From NCBI GenBank assembly GCA_014193115.1, contig BJHQ01000001.1:768107-832106 (forward strand): 64,000 nt of DNA, in the 5' to 3' direction. Below the pieces are notes generated by a model, which worked only from the letters and a program-made list of their open reading frames with translations, was not told the origin of the DNA and did no database searches. Positions within the stretch are counted from its first letter, which is position 1, and every line of letters starts with the position of its first letter. Shown here one piece after another: positions 54,599 to 63,867 of this stretch. The translations under genes were made by a program, and so were the position numbers. The stretch is from Planctomycetota bacterium. GTDB taxonomy: Bacteria > Planctomycetota > UBA11346.

Positions 54599-55846
54599 GT
54601 GACCGACGACGAACTCCTCGATCGCCATTTCCTGGGCGATGGCACGGTCCGCGCCGCTCTGGCTCAGCGCATGGCTGCGGACGCCGCCATGCGCGCCGCC
54701 TTCGTCGCCCGATCGCGTTTTGAGACCATCCTGCGCCGGGCTTGCATCCAGCAGAGCTCGGCGGTCCACACACCGCTGCGGCCCGGCCGTCCTGCATCCG
54801 GCTGGTGGCTGGCGGCGGCCGCCGCGGTGCTGGTGATCGGCGTGGGCAGTTCGGCCTGGCTTTTTCGCAATCGCGAGCCGGAGCCCTTTGTCGCCGTGGT
54901 CAACGGCACCGTGCTGGCAGATGGCCAGGCGGTGCGCACGGCGCAGTCGGGCACGGCGTTGGTCGTCGGTGATGCCCCAGCAGCCATCACTCTGGTCGAC
55001 GGTTCCACCGCGACCCTGTCCGCGGCCAGCCGTTTGACCTTCCACGAGCGCAGCGGCAAGACCAGAGCGACCATCGAGCTGGCGTCCGGGCGCGGATCCT
55101 TCGCCATCGCCAAAGGTCCAGATCAGGTCCATGTCACCACCGCGGTGGGCCGGGTGGTGGTGCTCGGCACCCGGTTCTCAGTCGCCGCGAATCCCGCCCA
55201 GCGGACCATGGATGTCTCGGTCGATGAAGGTCGGGTCGAAGTCCAGGTGGGGGATGAGCGCGTCCTGCTGACCAACGGCGAGCGGCGCAGTTTCATCGAC
55301 CCAGCGGTCCGGTCGCGCCGATCGCGGGATGGCCTGGTCGTGGCCACCAGCGATGGCCGCTTGGCGGTTCGTTCAGTACGCGAAGGCGAAGGCGCGGTCG
55401 AGCAGCTGGTCGTGGCCCGGGATGCCGACCTGGTCATCGACGGCCGTCCGGCGTCCCTGCTGGAGCTGCCTCCGGGATCCAGGATCCGCTACGTCATCGA
55501 GGACGACCTGGTGATCGCCCTCACGGCCCACGGGCAATTGATCACCGCCAAGGTCGCCAGCGTGGAGCCGGATGCCTTGCTCGTGAGCACGACCGGCCAA
55601 CAGCAGCCGTTGCGCCTGGAGCTCGATCCGCTGGTCGAAGTCGCCATAGACGGGCGCCCCGCCGGAATCAGCCAGATCTCGATTGGCTCCAAGGCCAGCT
55701 TGCTGATGAGCACCGATGGCCGGCGGGTGATGGCGGTCACGGTCGCGACACCCAAGGCGGACCTGCGCAGCAGCAAGCCGAAACCTGGGAAGCCGGGTGC
55801 TGATCGGTTGGACAGCGATGGACCGGCGCGACCCGGAGGACCGTGA
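54599..55846 (+). CDS. FecR-domain anti-sigma / signal transducer
   Basis: The 415-residue inner-membrane protein starts at GTG 54599 after AAGGGAG. A short cytoplasmic part (residues 1-66) carries the anti-sigma segment, then one span (WWLAAAAAVLVIGVGSSAWL). The periplasmic FecR domain follows: LVDGSTATLSAASRLTFHER, VTTAVGRVVVLGTRFSVAAN and VDEGRVEVQVGDERVLLTNG. The C-terminal 180 residues are a further beta-rich region and a Lys/Pro-rich tail. It would bind the sigma factor encoded just upstream and release it on an external cue. Confidence 0.9.
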   Translation: MTDDELLDRHFLGDGTVRAALAQRMAADAAMRAAFVARSRFETILRRACIQQSSAVHTPLRPGRPASGWWLAAAAAVLVIGVGSSAWLFRNREPEPFVAVVNGTVLADGQAVRTAQSGTALVVGDAPAAITLVDGSTATLSAASRLTFHERSGKTRATIELASGRGSFAIAKGPDQVHVTTAVGRVVVLGTRFSVAANPAQRTMDVSVDEGRVEVQVGDERVLLTNGERRSFIDPAVRSRRSRDGLVVATSDGRLAVRSVREGEGAVEQLVVARDADLVIDGRPASLLELPPGSRIRYVIEDDLVIALTAHGQLITAKVASVEPDALLVSTTGQQQPLRLELDPLVEVAIDGRPAGISQISIGSKASLLMSTDGRRVMAVTVATPKADLRSSKPKPGKPGADRLDSDGPARPGGP

Positions 55847-55892
55847 GGGGGCGGATCCGTTCGCGGCTTGCTGCGCGAAGCAGTCGGGCCGG

Positions 55893-56384
55893 TCAGCGCA
55901 CCAGCAGCACGACCGCCTGGGCGGCCACCGCCTGATGAGCGCCGATGGCGTCGAGTCCTTCGTTGGTTCGGGCTTTCACGCCGCAGCGGTCCACCGGCAG
56001 ATGGAACAGCTCGGCCAGACGGGAGCGCATCGCAGGCTTGTGGCCTGACAGCCGCGGCGTCTGGACGATCAGGTTCAGGTCGAGGTTGGCGATCCGCCAA
56101 CCATGCATGGCGGGCAGGGCGAGCACGGCTGAGACGAAGTCTGCGGAATCGCGGCCGCGGTGCGCCGCATCGGTATCAGGGAAATGCTCACCGAGGTCGC
56201 CCGCCCCGAGGGCACCGAGCAGCGCGTCGCACAAGGCATGCAGAGCGACATCGCCGTCGCTGTGGGCGATCAGCCGAAACTGGCATGGCACCAGCACGCC
56301 GGCGAGCTTGATGCCTGGCGAGGCGGTATCCTCGACCAGGCGGTGGATGTCATATCCGATGCCGACCCGGGGATCGGCGTCCAC
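55893..56384 (-). CDS. ispF: 2-C-methyl-D-erythritol 2,4-cyclodiphosphate synthase
   Basis: This is a zinc enzyme of the non-mevalonate isoprenoid pathway. The 163-residue protein has the metal-binding motif RVGIGYDIHRLV (Asp-x-His), the conserved IAHSDGDVALHALCDALLGA, GDLGEHFPDTD, and the C-terminal KARTNEGLDAIG signature. Its stop lies close to the convergent FecR-like gene. gcvH ends one base before its start, so the two are one transcript although their pathways are unrelated. Confidence 0.96.
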   Translation of the reverse strand: MDADPRVGIGYDIHRLVEDTASPGIKLAGVLVPCQFRLIAHSDGDVALHALCDALLGALGAGDLGEHFPDTDAAHRGRDSADFVSAVLALPAMHGWRIANLDLNLIVQTPRLSGHKPAMRSRLAELFHLPVDRCGVKARTNEGLDAIGAHQAVAAQAVVLLVR

Positions 56385-56385
56385 G

Positions 56386-56754
56386 TCACTTGGCCAGCTG
56401 GGCCTGATAAGCCGCGGCCGGCATCAACCCGGCCAGCGGTTGCGCGCCGCTCGGGCGGACCCGGGCGAACCAGCCTTTCCCGAGCGGATCCTGGTTGACC
56501 AGCTCGGGATGGTCGGCGAGGGCGGTGTTGACCTCGACCACCGTGCCATCGACCGGTGCGTAGATATCATTGACCGACTTCACCGACTCGATCTCGGCGC
56601 AGGCGGTGCCGCGCTTCAAGGTCGCTCCGACCTTCGGCAGTTGGACGTGGATGATTTCGCCGACCTCACCGGCGGCGAACGGCGACAAGCCGATCACAAC
56701 CTGATCGCCATCGGCGCGGGCCCATTCATGGGTTGGGAGATAGGCTTCGCTCAT
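56386..56754 (-). CDS. gcvH: Glycine cleavage system H protein
   Basis: This lipoyl carrier of the glycine cleavage complex shuttles the aminomethyl group between the P, T and L proteins. It has 122 residues, the usual size. It begins YLPTHEWARADGDQVVIGLS, carries the lipoylated lysine in CAEIESVKSVNDIYAPVDGT, and ends NQDPLGKGWFARVRP. No gcvP or gcvT is nearby. The same protein can also be the entry point for lipoate assembly. Confidence 0.96.
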   Translation of the reverse strand: MSEAYLPTHEWARADGDQVVIGLSPFAAGEVGEIIHVQLPKVGATLKRGTACAEIESVKSVNDIYAPVDGTVVEVNTALADHPELVNQDPLGKGWFARVRPSGAQPLAGLMPAAAYQAQLAK

Positions 56755-56999
56755 GCGTCGTGGCCAAGGGCTGGGGATTCCGGCGGGAAGGCCGCAATCC
56801 GTGCGTGGAATCGTGGCCGGAACGTGATCCCGCCGCGACCGTGCGCAAGCGCAGGAAGTCCGTGCCGGAATCCGACGGAGCCGCGCCGCTCTCGCCCAGC
56901 ACTGGTCAGAACCCTGAACCGTGCCGAGTAAAATGGTTCAAACGAGCCAGCCCGGCTGGTGTTTCATCCATCGCCAGGGTATTTCCGGTTTGTCCGGGC

Positions 57000-58304
57000 A
57001 TGAACCACAGCGCGGGCCGTCTCCCGAGGTATCCTGTTCCCGGACGCACCGTGCCCACTGACGCCACGCCCACCTCGCTCGACGAGGATTTCCGCTACGG
57101 CCAGCTCGCCATCGAAGGCCGGCTGATCACGCCCGACCAATTCGACGCGGCGATGGACAAGGTCAAAGCCTTGAAGAAGCCGCTGGCCGCGGTCCTGGTC
57201 GAAGACGCCACCATCGACGCCCAGACCGCCGAGCGGTTGAGCAAGGCCCTCAAGCGCATTTTGCGCGATGAACGGGCCAAGTCCGAGGGCGGACTGCACA
57301 TGAAGAAGCAGATCGGCGGCTACAAGCTGATCCGCCGGATCGGCGAAGGCGGCATGGGCGAAGTGTATCTGGCCGAGCAGCTGTCGATGCACCGCACCGT
57401 GGCGCTCAAGATCCTGCACGCCAAGTGGGCCGACGACGAGGAGTTCCGCAAGCGTTTTCTGCTCGAAGCCAGGGCCGCCGGCAAACTGTCGCATCAGCAC
57501 CTGATCTCGGTCTACGACGTCGGCAAATACCAGGGCTTGTATTACTTCGCCATGGAGTTCATCGACGGGGTGACGGTGGACGACCTGATCCGCCACGAAG
57601 GCGCCATGGGCCTTGAAAAGGCGATGGACATCGTGCTCCAGGTCTGCGAAGCCCTGACCTATCTGTCGTCCCAGGACATCGTCCACCGCGACATCAAGCC
57701 GGCCAACATCATGATCACCAAGGATGGCCAGGTGAAGCTGGGCGACTTCGGGTTCATCCAGTCGGTGTGGGACGGCGAATTGCTCCAGGAAGGCACCACC
57801 ATCGGTACGCCTGACTACATCAGCCCGGAGCAGGCCCGCGGCGAGCGCAACCTCGATGTGCGCAGCGATATCTATTCGCTCGGCGCCACGCTGTTCCACA
57901 TGCTCGCCGGCAAGACCTTGTTCAGCGGCACATGCAGCGCGGTGATGCGTGCCCACCTCGACACTCCGACCCCGTCGATTGCCGACATCCGTCGTGATCT
58001 GCCGAAGAATCTGGTCCGGGTCCTTGAAAAGATGGTGGCCAAGAACCCCATCGACCGCCAGCAGACCCCCGCCGACGTGGCCAAGGATCTCGAACTGCTC
58101 AAGCTGGAGGTCTCCGCCGGCACCGGCGAACTGCCGTCGAGCCGCAGCCAGATCCTGAGCGTGATCAGCGCCGAAAAGGCCCGGATCGTCGAGCTTGAGA
58201 TGGACCTGTCGTGGGCCCGCACCCTGTCCACCGTGTGGCTGGTCCTGGCCGGGATCGGCTGGATCCTCGCCGCGCTTGCCGGCGTCTTCTGCCTGGCGAA
58301 ATAG
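57000..58304 (+). CDS. Ser/Thr protein kinase with C-terminal membrane anchor
   Basis: From ATG 57000 the product has 434 residues; GTG 57051 is a close alternative and neither has a strong ribosome site. An N-terminal helical module (DEDFRYGQLAIEGRLITPDQ, about 25-90) precedes a Hanks-type kinase domain (about 105-375) with IGEGGMGEVYLAEQ, VALKIL, HRDIKPANIMI, LGDFGFI and GTPDYISPEQARGE. The tail has one span at the extreme C-terminus (TVWLVLAGIGWILAALAGVF), so the kinase faces the cytoplasm with no sensor outside. It converges with the Lon-like protease gene, 33 bp apart. Confidence 0.9.
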   Translation: MNHSAGRLPRYPVPGRTVPTDATPTSLDEDFRYGQLAIEGRLITPDQFDAAMDKVKALKKPLAAVLVEDATIDAQTAERLSKALKRILRDERAKSEGGLHMKKQIGGYKLIRRIGEGGMGEVYLAEQLSMHRTVALKILHAKWADDEEFRKRFLLEARAAGKLSHQHLISVYDVGKYQGLYYFAMEFIDGVTVDDLIRHEGAMGLEKAMDIVLQVCEALTYLSSQDIVHRDIKPANIMITKDGQVKLGDFGFIQSVWDGELLQEGTTIGTPDYISPEQARGERNLDVRSDIYSLGATLFHMLAGKTLFSGTCSAVMRAHLDTPTPSIADIRRDLPKNLVRVLEKMVAKNPIDRQQTPADVAKDLELLKLEVSAGTGELPSSRSQILSVISAEKARIVELEMDLSWARTLSTVWLVLAGIGWILAALAGVFCLAK

Positions 58305-58337
58305 CCGGAAGCTTCGCTTCGCCTCGACCCGCTGCGG

Positions 58338-61199
58338 TCAGCGGACCCGTTCCAGGAATTGCACGTCACGGCCGAGGGCAAGGTACGATTCCCTGACTTT
58401 GGCGGCCTTGTTGTTCAAGGTTTTCTGGAGATTCGCCATCCGATCCTGCTCCACGAGGCGTTTGGCCAGCGCCGGGTCGGCATTGAACCGGCATTGGAGA
58501 TCGACCTTCGCCACCAGCGTTTTCATCCAATCTTCAGTGGCGGAGATGACCTTCCCCAAGCTGGGATCGGCGATCCGTTGCAACACATCGAACTGGGTGA
58601 GCAGGCCAGGAATCGGGTTGTCGGACACCTCGGTGACCCGCTGCTCCAACCGGTTGACCGCAGACAAGAGGATCTGCGCGTTGATTTCATCGAGCTTCAT
58701 CCAGGACGAGGTCAGGCTGAGGGTCCTCGGCAAGGTCCCCGAAGCCCGGTCGAGCAGGTGCTTCGCCGAGAGATGGTTCGGGGCCAGCGCACTGATGCGA
58801 CGCAATTCGCCGATCACCCATTCATCTTTCAGCGCCGCCGCCACTCCGCTGGCAAAGCGTGGGGCGAGCCCTGCGAATCCCGCACAGGCCTCGGCGACCT
58901 GCCCGCGGCGGTCGAGCCGGGCGAGTTCGACGACCTCGTCGATGTCCCGCACTTTGAAAATCTGGATGGTCGTGCAGAGATCCTCCTCGCCTTGGAGGGC
59001 CAGATCGGCGAGGGCCGCGGCGTTCTCGCCGGGGATGGCCGCGATCCGGCACCGGGCATTGCGCGCCGCCCGGAGCTTCGCATCGACCCCGCCCACCGGC
59101 TGGACCGTGCCGTTCACCACGATGTCGCCGGTGACGGTGAACACCGGATCCACCGTGAACCCATCGATCAGTGAGAGCATGCCCAGCGCAAAGGCGGTTC
59201 CGGCCGAGCCGCCATCCTTGGCCACGTACTTGTCGCTGAACGAGCATTCCATCGGCAGCCAGGCGGCGCCGGCTCGGCGCAGATTCACCAGGCGGCCGGC
59301 TTCGCTCATCGATCTGCGCATCTGGGGCCCGACCTGGGGATCGGCGAACGTGCAGCCGTCATTCGGGTTCTGGCGGGGTGCCTCATGGGGTGGGCAGATG
59401 ACGATGACGTCGAGGGTCGAACCGACCAAGGCTCCGGTGGCTGCGTCGCTGACCACCAAGGCCCGCACGGTGACCGTCGGCTGCTTGGCCTTGATCGCAT
59501 TGCGCAGGGCGAGGACTTCCTGCTGGGCTTTGTCGCTCGCCGCTTTTTTCTCCAGTTCCGCTTTCTCGCTGGCGATTTTCCGCTCCAGCTGGGCCTTTTC
59601 GAGTGCCACCCGGCTGGCTGACGCCGCCTCCTGCTCCTCGCTGCGCAGCTTGGCCTGCCGGGCTTCATCAAGGGAACGTCGTTCATCGTAAAGCCGGCGC
59701 TGCTCCTTGTCCCGCTCCGCCTGAGCCGCCCGCCTGGCTTTTTCCTCCTCCGCCCTGACCTCGCGATCCTTGCGCAGCGTTTCGGTCGCGGTGCGCACCG
59801 CGCTGGACAGGTCCTTGATCTCGTTCTCGTCCAGGGCGTTCGCTACGGTCAGCGCGTTGGCCGAGCCCAGTCCGCGGAACCGGGCGAAGCCGAGGTCGCT
59901 GGGTACCAGCCAGAGCACGGCGCTGATCTGGGTCGAGGCCTCCTGGGGAAGGGTTTTGAGGAACAACAGGTCGGCCGTCGCGATATCGACGCCAGCCTGG
60001 GATTTCCCGGTTTTGAGTCCGAACAGCATCGGTTGGATCCGCTTGTTCGCACTCAGGGCTCCGCCTGCGGCGACCTGGGTCGCGGTCATCGGCACGTCCA
60101 TCGAGAGGTCGGCCAAGTCGGTGAGCGCGGCCGGCGGCGTCAGGCGCATGATCAGGCACCGCATCGGCACGGTCTGATCCGGGAGGGAGGTCGCCTGGTT
60201 CTGACGGGGAAAGCCTGGTCCATCATAGGACCGTGCCGGATCTTTCAGGAACTGGGCGAAATCCACCTGCACGGAACGGACCGATGCCAGCATCTCCGCC
60301 AAGGACGGCTTGGGCGGCTCGCGGAAGGTCGGTGCCGCCGCCAGGTCGCTGCGCGCGGGCGCGGTCAACGGCTGACCGCAGACCGGACAGCGCTGGGTGC
60401 CCGGTCCGGAAGGTCGGCCGCATTTCTGGCAGCGCAGGATCTCTGGACGGACCCCGGTGAATCCGGGCCGGAACTGCTCGGGTACCAGCCCAGGGGCGTA
60501 GGCGATCCGGTCGGCCAGACGCAGGGTGACGATGGAGATCGATTCGCTCACGAAGACCGGATAGGTGGTCGGTTCGGGAGCGGGATCCGGCAACAGCTCA
60601 GGTTGAGGAACGGCCACCGGCGCCGCCGGCGGCGGAACGACGGCTGCAACTGGATCCGGTTGCGACGGTTTTGTGGCTAGAGGCGCTGGTTCTGCTGACA
60701 CCTCCGCCGCGGTCGCGGTTGCGGTCGCGGCGATCGCGACCGCTGGGCTCGTCTGGTCAGGGACCGGCTGGACCAGGACGGGCTCCGCGGGTGGTTTCTG
60801 CTTGGGCGTGCTGCCCGGCCAAAGCAGGAGCGCAACCAGGATCGCAGCCGCCGCCCCGCCCAGGATTCCACCCATCACGAGGAATTCCTTGAGGTTATAG
60901 CCTCCGTCGGGCGTCTTGGCTTTGGGAGCCGCCAGCGGCGCGCTCGGTGGCACGCGGTCAGCAGGCAGCGCGTCATTCGGGATCGCCATGGTCCTGGCGC
61001 CGCTTTCCCATCCGACGCTCAAGGGCTGCACCGCTGGGGGCTCGGCCTGCGGTTGGGTTGGCACCTCTTCAAGGAATGCGGATGGGATGCGCACCGCGGC
61101 TCGGCATTTCGGGCAGGTGACGGTATGATCCGCCAAGGCGTAGGGCGCCTTGATGACCAGACGGCATCCAGGGCAGGTCGTTTCAAGCATGCCGATCAT
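58338..61199 (-). CDS. Membrane-anchored Lon-like (S16) protease with two zinc ribbons
   Basis: The 953-residue product starts with a zinc ribbon (Cys9, Cys12, Cys29, Cys32: CPGC...CPKC). Then come a Pro-rich linker, one span (about 106-128, VMGGILGGAAAAILVALLLW), a long Pro/Ala linker, a second zinc ribbon (Cys257, Cys260, Cys271, Cys274), a region of unknown fold, a charged coiled coil (about 475-565), and a Lon-type protease domain (about 575-760). The Ser-Lys dyad is intact: Ser665 in AKDGGSAGTAFALG and Lys708 in GTVQPVGGVDAKLRAA. No AAA+ ATPase domain is present, so unfolding energy must come from elsewhere or substrates are already loose. Residues beyond 760 are helical. Confidence 0.85.
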   Translation of the reverse strand: MIGMLETTCPGCRLVIKAPYALADHTVTCPKCRAAVRIPSAFLEEVPTQPQAEPPAVQPLSVGWESGARTMAIPNDALPADRVPPSAPLAAPKAKTPDGGYNLKEFLVMGGILGGAAAAILVALLLWPGSTPKQKPPAEPVLVQPVPDQTSPAVAIAATATATAAEVSAEPAPLATKPSQPDPVAAVVPPPAAPVAVPQPELLPDPAPEPTTYPVFVSESISIVTLRLADRIAYAPGLVPEQFRPGFTGVRPEILRCQKCGRPSGPGTQRCPVCGQPLTAPARSDLAAAPTFREPPKPSLAEMLASVRSVQVDFAQFLKDPARSYDGPGFPRQNQATSLPDQTVPMRCLIMRLTPPAALTDLADLSMDVPMTATQVAAGGALSANKRIQPMLFGLKTGKSQAGVDIATADLLFLKTLPQEASTQISAVLWLVPSDLGFARFRGLGSANALTVANALDENEIKDLSSAVRTATETLRKDREVRAEEEKARRAAQAERDKEQRRLYDERRSLDEARQAKLRSEEQEAASASRVALEKAQLERKIASEKAELEKKAASDKAQQEVLALRNAIKAKQPTVTVRALVVSDAATGALVGSTLDVIVICPPHEAPRQNPNDGCTFADPQVGPQMRRSMSEAGRLVNLRRAGAAWLPMECSFSDKYVAKDGGSAGTAFALGMLSLIDGFTVDPVFTVTGDIVVNGTVQPVGGVDAKLRAARNARCRIAAIPGENAAALADLALQGEEDLCTTIQIFKVRDIDEVVELARLDRRGQVAEACAGFAGLAPRFASGVAAALKDEWVIGELRRISALAPNHLSAKHLLDRASGTLPRTLSLTSSWMKLDEINAQILLSAVNRLEQRVTEVSDNPIPGLLTQFDVLQRIADPSLGKVISATEDWMKTLVAKVDLQCRFNADPALAKRLVEQDRMANLQKTLNNKAAKVRESYLALGRDVQFLERVR

Positions 61200-61453
61200 C
61201 CTTCTCTAGCGCGGAGTCAAGCTACGGCGCCAGCGGGTTCATCAAGGGAGAATCCTTGACGGCGGTCAGCCTGCTGGCGAAGCGATCCCAGATTGGCCCA
61301 GCCAGATGCAGGCCGATGCGAGCTGCCCAGGCGGGAATTTCCGAATACGCCCTGGGCAATAATAGGGGACGGCGCAGCCGGCATCTTGGGCGACGCCAGA
61401 GCTCCGCGGGGTGATTCTCAGGAAGCGCCAGTACCAGTGCTTCAGCTGGAAGG

Positions 61454-62473
61454 TCACCGCCGGCCGGTCGGCCGCGGGGCCAGGTCGAGACCGGCGGTCT
61501 GGCCTGTTGCCAACTGGTGTCCGCCCAGGGCCGCGATCATCGCCGCATTGTCGCCGCAGTGCTTCGGCTCGGGCAAATGCAGGGCAAGGCCGGCAGCGGC
61601 GCAGGCCGTGGCGAGCCGGGTGCGCAGGCCGCGATTGCAGGCGACGCCGCCACCGACCGCCACCGTGCGCACGTTCTGCTGTCGGGCCACGGCCAGCAAT
61701 TTGCCTGCAAGCACATCGACCACCGCCGCCTGGAAACTGGCGCAGGCATCGCGGATGCCGGCCTCGGACAAGGTCAGCGGATCGCGGCCGGTGGGGCCGC
61801 GCACCTGATAGAGCAGCGATGTCTTGAGTCCAGCGAAGCTCAGCCGGGCCGAGCCATCGTTAAGGAAACTGCGCGGCAGGGCGAATGCCTTCGGATCGCC
61901 AGTGGCGGCCAGGCGATCGACCAGCGGACCACCGGGATAGCCGAGGCCGAGGATCGCTGCGCACTTGTCAAAGGCCTCGCCGGCAGCGTCATCGATGGTG
62001 CCGCCGAGCAGTTCGCCAGCGCCGGGAGCCGGACAACGGTAGAAATGGCTGTGCCCACCCGAGGCCACCAGACCGACCAGCGGGTACTGCGGGACCGGAC
62101 CGGCGCCGAGATGGATCGCCGCCAGGTGGGCCTGGATGTGGTCAACCGCGATCAGCGGCAGGCGCCGTCGCGCGGCGATGACCTTGGCGCAGGTAACGCC
62201 GGTGAGCAGCGAACCGATCAGGCCAGGCCAGGCGCACACCGCCACCGCGTCGACCTGGTCGAGGCCGATCCCGGCTGAGCGCAGCACCTGGTCGACCAGC
62301 CCGGGAAAGGCCAGGATATGGCCCCGGGCGGCGATCTCCGGGACGACTCCGCCCCAGGCGGCGAAGTCGTCAGCCTGGCTGGCGACGACCTCGGCCAGCA
62401 CCCGCCGGGAGTCTTCAACCAGCGCCGCCGCCGATTCGTCGCACGAGCTCTCGATGCCGAGGATGACCGCCAT
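61454..62473 (-). CDS. tsaD: tRNA N6-adenosine threonylcarbamoyltransferase TsaD
   Basis: It transfers threonylcarbamoyl to A37 of tRNAs that read ANN codons. The 339-residue ASKHA protein begins MAVILGIESSCDESAAALVE. It has the metal-binding DHIQAHLAAIHLG, LVASGGHSHFY, TIDDAAGEAFDKCAAILGLG, and the C-terminal VAVGGGVACNRGLRTRLA and HCGDNAAMIAALGG. It is the last backbone gene before the AT-rich cassette region. The 61200-61453 stretch between the protease and tsaD shows no supported gene. Confidence 0.95.
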   Translation of the reverse strand: MAVILGIESSCDESAAALVEDSRRVLAEVVASQADDFAAWGGVVPEIAARGHILAFPGLVDQVLRSAGIGLDQVDAVAVCAWPGLIGSLLTGVTCAKVIAARRRLPLIAVDHIQAHLAAIHLGAGPVPQYPLVGLVASGGHSHFYRCPAPGAGELLGGTIDDAAGEAFDKCAAILGLGYPGGPLVDRLAATGDPKAFALPRSFLNDGSARLSFAGLKTSLLYQVRGPTGRDPLTLSEAGIRDACASFQAAVVDVLAGKLLAVARQQNVRTVAVGGGVACNRGLRTRLATACAAAGLALHLPEPKHCGDNAAMIAALGGHQLATGQTAGLDLAPRPTGRR

Positions 62474-62559
62474 GCTCGGGCCAGGATCGGATCAGGTCGC
62501 CTGGCGCCAAGGCGCTGGCGCCTCGGGATCGTCAGAGATCACCAGACTGGCGGAATAAA

Positions 62560-62616
62560 CTGTTGCGAATCAGAAAAAGCGTCAATCGCCGGCTCCGGAG
62601 CATCGACTTGTTGAGC
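62560..62616 (-). other. Degenerate terminal attC-like site
   Basis: Read on the minus strand this starts GCTCAACAAGTCGATGC, fitting the RYYYAAC 1L box, and shares the CCGGAGCCGGCG core of the two full sites at 63.1 and 63.6 kb. It then breaks off into GATTGACGC without a clear GTTRRRY box. It follows the 3' end of the first small AT-rich gene and marks the boundary with backbone DNA. Confidence 0.5.
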
Positions 62617-62643
62617 GGATTTATTTTTAATGTTGAGAAATAT

Positions 62644-63087
62644 TCAACCTTTTATCAAAACAATTTCATGTCCTACTCCGTTTTTTATAAAAATTGCCCA
62701 GCCAGCACCGTCTTTAAAATTATTATCAAGGTATATCAGTTCGTCTTTATTTGTTTTGATATAGTGTTTTGCGGCATTTCTTCGGTATGAGTCAATATCA
62801 TAACTACTCGCAGTCCTTGAGTCTGGATATTTTGATAATAATTCACTTAAGGACTTTTCCGATGCGATTTCATTGCGAAATTTATCCATATTTATTGCCT
62901 CCGAATATTCCCGTTTAAATTTACCTCCCTTTTCTTTATATTCAAAGTAATCTGTTGAAATAAGGTATACGTTAAAATCATTCCATGCCCGAATATCATG
63001 CCTGAAGGGAATGAGAAGTATCAAAGATATTATAGAAATCGCTATAAAAATCACTATGAAAATTATTAGAAAACGTTTTAATGTCAT
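62644..63087 (-). CDS. Cassette-borne hypothetical protein with N-terminal membrane segment
   Basis: The 147-residue product has one hydrophobic N-terminal segment (FLIIFIVIFIAISIISLILL) and a soluble Lys/Glu-rich part ending WAIFIKNGVGHEIVLIKG. The gene is strongly AT-rich, unlike everything left of 62.5 kb. It lies just downstream of an attC-like site (63103-63194) and is followed by another, so it has the layout of an integron gene cassette. No family was recognised. Confidence 0.7.
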   Translation of the reverse strand: MTLKRFLIIFIVIFIAISIISLILLIPFRHDIRAWNDFNVYLISTDYFEYKEKGGKFKREYSEAINMDKFRNEIASEKSLSELLSKYPDSRTASSYDIDSYRRNAAKHYIKTNKDELIYLDNNFKDGAGWAIFIKNGVGHEIVLIKG

Positions 63088-63102
63088 ATAATTTATCTAT
63101 CT

Positions 63103-63194
63103 GTCCAACGTCAAAGGTCACCTGGCCGGCGTATGAGACTATGCCAAGCACTTGTATTTATCAACGCCGGCTCCGGTGCGTCGCCTTGTTGGGC
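63103..63194 (-). other. attC recombination site of an integron gene cassette
   Basis: On the minus strand the 92-bp element runs from GCCCAAC (RYYYAAC, 1L) to GTTGGAC (GTTRRRY, 1R). Its arms are imperfectly complementary: AAGGCGACGCACCGGAGC faces GGCCAGGTGACCTTTGAC, with the shared core ACGCCGGC. These are the defining attC features, including a folded single-strand hairpin with unpaired bases. A near-identical 92-bp copy lies at 63605-63696, and genes between them are all on the minus strand. Confidence 0.82.
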
Positions 63195-63550
63195 TGATTC
63201 TTTGTAATTGTCCAGCCTAATTCTTTAGCAAGAGTTACGACATATTTTTCCTTCGCCTTCTTGTCTTTTAATTTATTTATTTTTTTAATGGTTTTTAACT
63301 TACTCAATTCTTTCTTTTGGCATTTTATCATTTCAATGAATATTTTATCACCAATGTCAAGTCCGCCGTCAGACCATTCTATGTGTGAGTTTAATTTAAT
63401 ATCAAGTGCCCCCAAATGATAATGAAACGTATCATCATCCTCACGTTTTTCACGCCTATTAATGTACGTTGTCGTGAATGATAGGACGCCATTTTCAATT
63501 CCGCAAATCAATTCTTTATTATGGTTTATGATAACCTTGAGTGCCTTCAT
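63161..63550 (-). CDS. Cassette-borne hypothetical protein
   Basis: The 129-residue soluble product begins MKALKVIINHNKELICGIEN and continues with HYHLGALDIKLNSHIEWSDG. A Lys-rich helical stretch (KKELSKLKTIKKINKLKDKK) follows. The last codons run into the attC site at 63103-63194, as is common for cassette genes. AT-rich codon use contrasts with the chromosome. No family was recognised; a nucleic-acid or immunity role cannot be argued from the sequence. Confidence 0.7.
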   Translation of the reverse strand: MKALKVIINHNKELICGIENGVLSFTTTYINRREKREDDDTFHYHLGALDIKLNSHIEWSDGGLDIGDKIFIEMIKCQKKELSKLKTIKKINKLKDKKAKEKYVVTLAKELGWTITKNQPNKATHRSRR

Positions 63551-63604
63551 TATTATTCTCTATGGTTGATTGTTTGAATATTATAATGTTTAACAATAAT
63601 ATCT

Positions 63605-63696
63605 GCCCAACGTCAAAGGTCACCGGGCCGGCATATGAGACTTTGCCAAGCACTTGTATTTATCAACGTCGGCTCCGGTGCGTCGCCTTGTTGGTC
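63605..63696 (-). other. attC recombination site (second copy)
   Basis: This is a 92-bp element with the same length and core as the site at 63103. It starts GACCAAC and ends GTTGGGC on the minus strand. It differs from the other copy at only a handful of positions, which is the high similarity expected of one resident integron. Confidence 0.82.
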
Positions 63697-63867
63697 CGGC
63701 TGAATTCTAGATTCATATTTTAATACAAGGTCATCATATGTGTTAATAACACGAATATTTTTAAATCTCTTAATTAATTCATCATTATCATAACACACGC
63801 CAATAAAGCCAATATTATTGGAAATGGCCGCATTATAATCAATTACTGATATTTCATATATAGGTTG
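63613..63867 (-). pseudogene. 5'-truncated cassette gene, HAD-hydrolase-like fragment
   Basis: An AT-rich minus-strand frame directly after the stop at 63868 encodes EISVIDYNAAISNNIGFIGV, then a basic segment (LIKRFKNIRVINTYDDLVLK), and runs into the attC site. The IDYNAA..NNIGFIGV pattern resembles the C-terminal motif of HAD-superfamily phosphatases (GDSxxDYxAAxxAGI). No proper start codon exists at the left junction; a GTG at 63798 is the only option and would lose the motif. It looks like the tail of a cassette gene cut by an insertion or deletion. Confidence 0.55.

Noticed and set aside
56755..56999. Glycine riboswitch before gcvH
   Set aside because: No tandem glycine-aptamer core was recognised in the gap between gcvH and the kinase gene.
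63103..63696. CRISPR-like direct repeats
   Set aside because: There are only two copies of 92 bp about 500 bp apart, with internal dyad symmetry and attC end motifs. This is not a repeat-spacer array.
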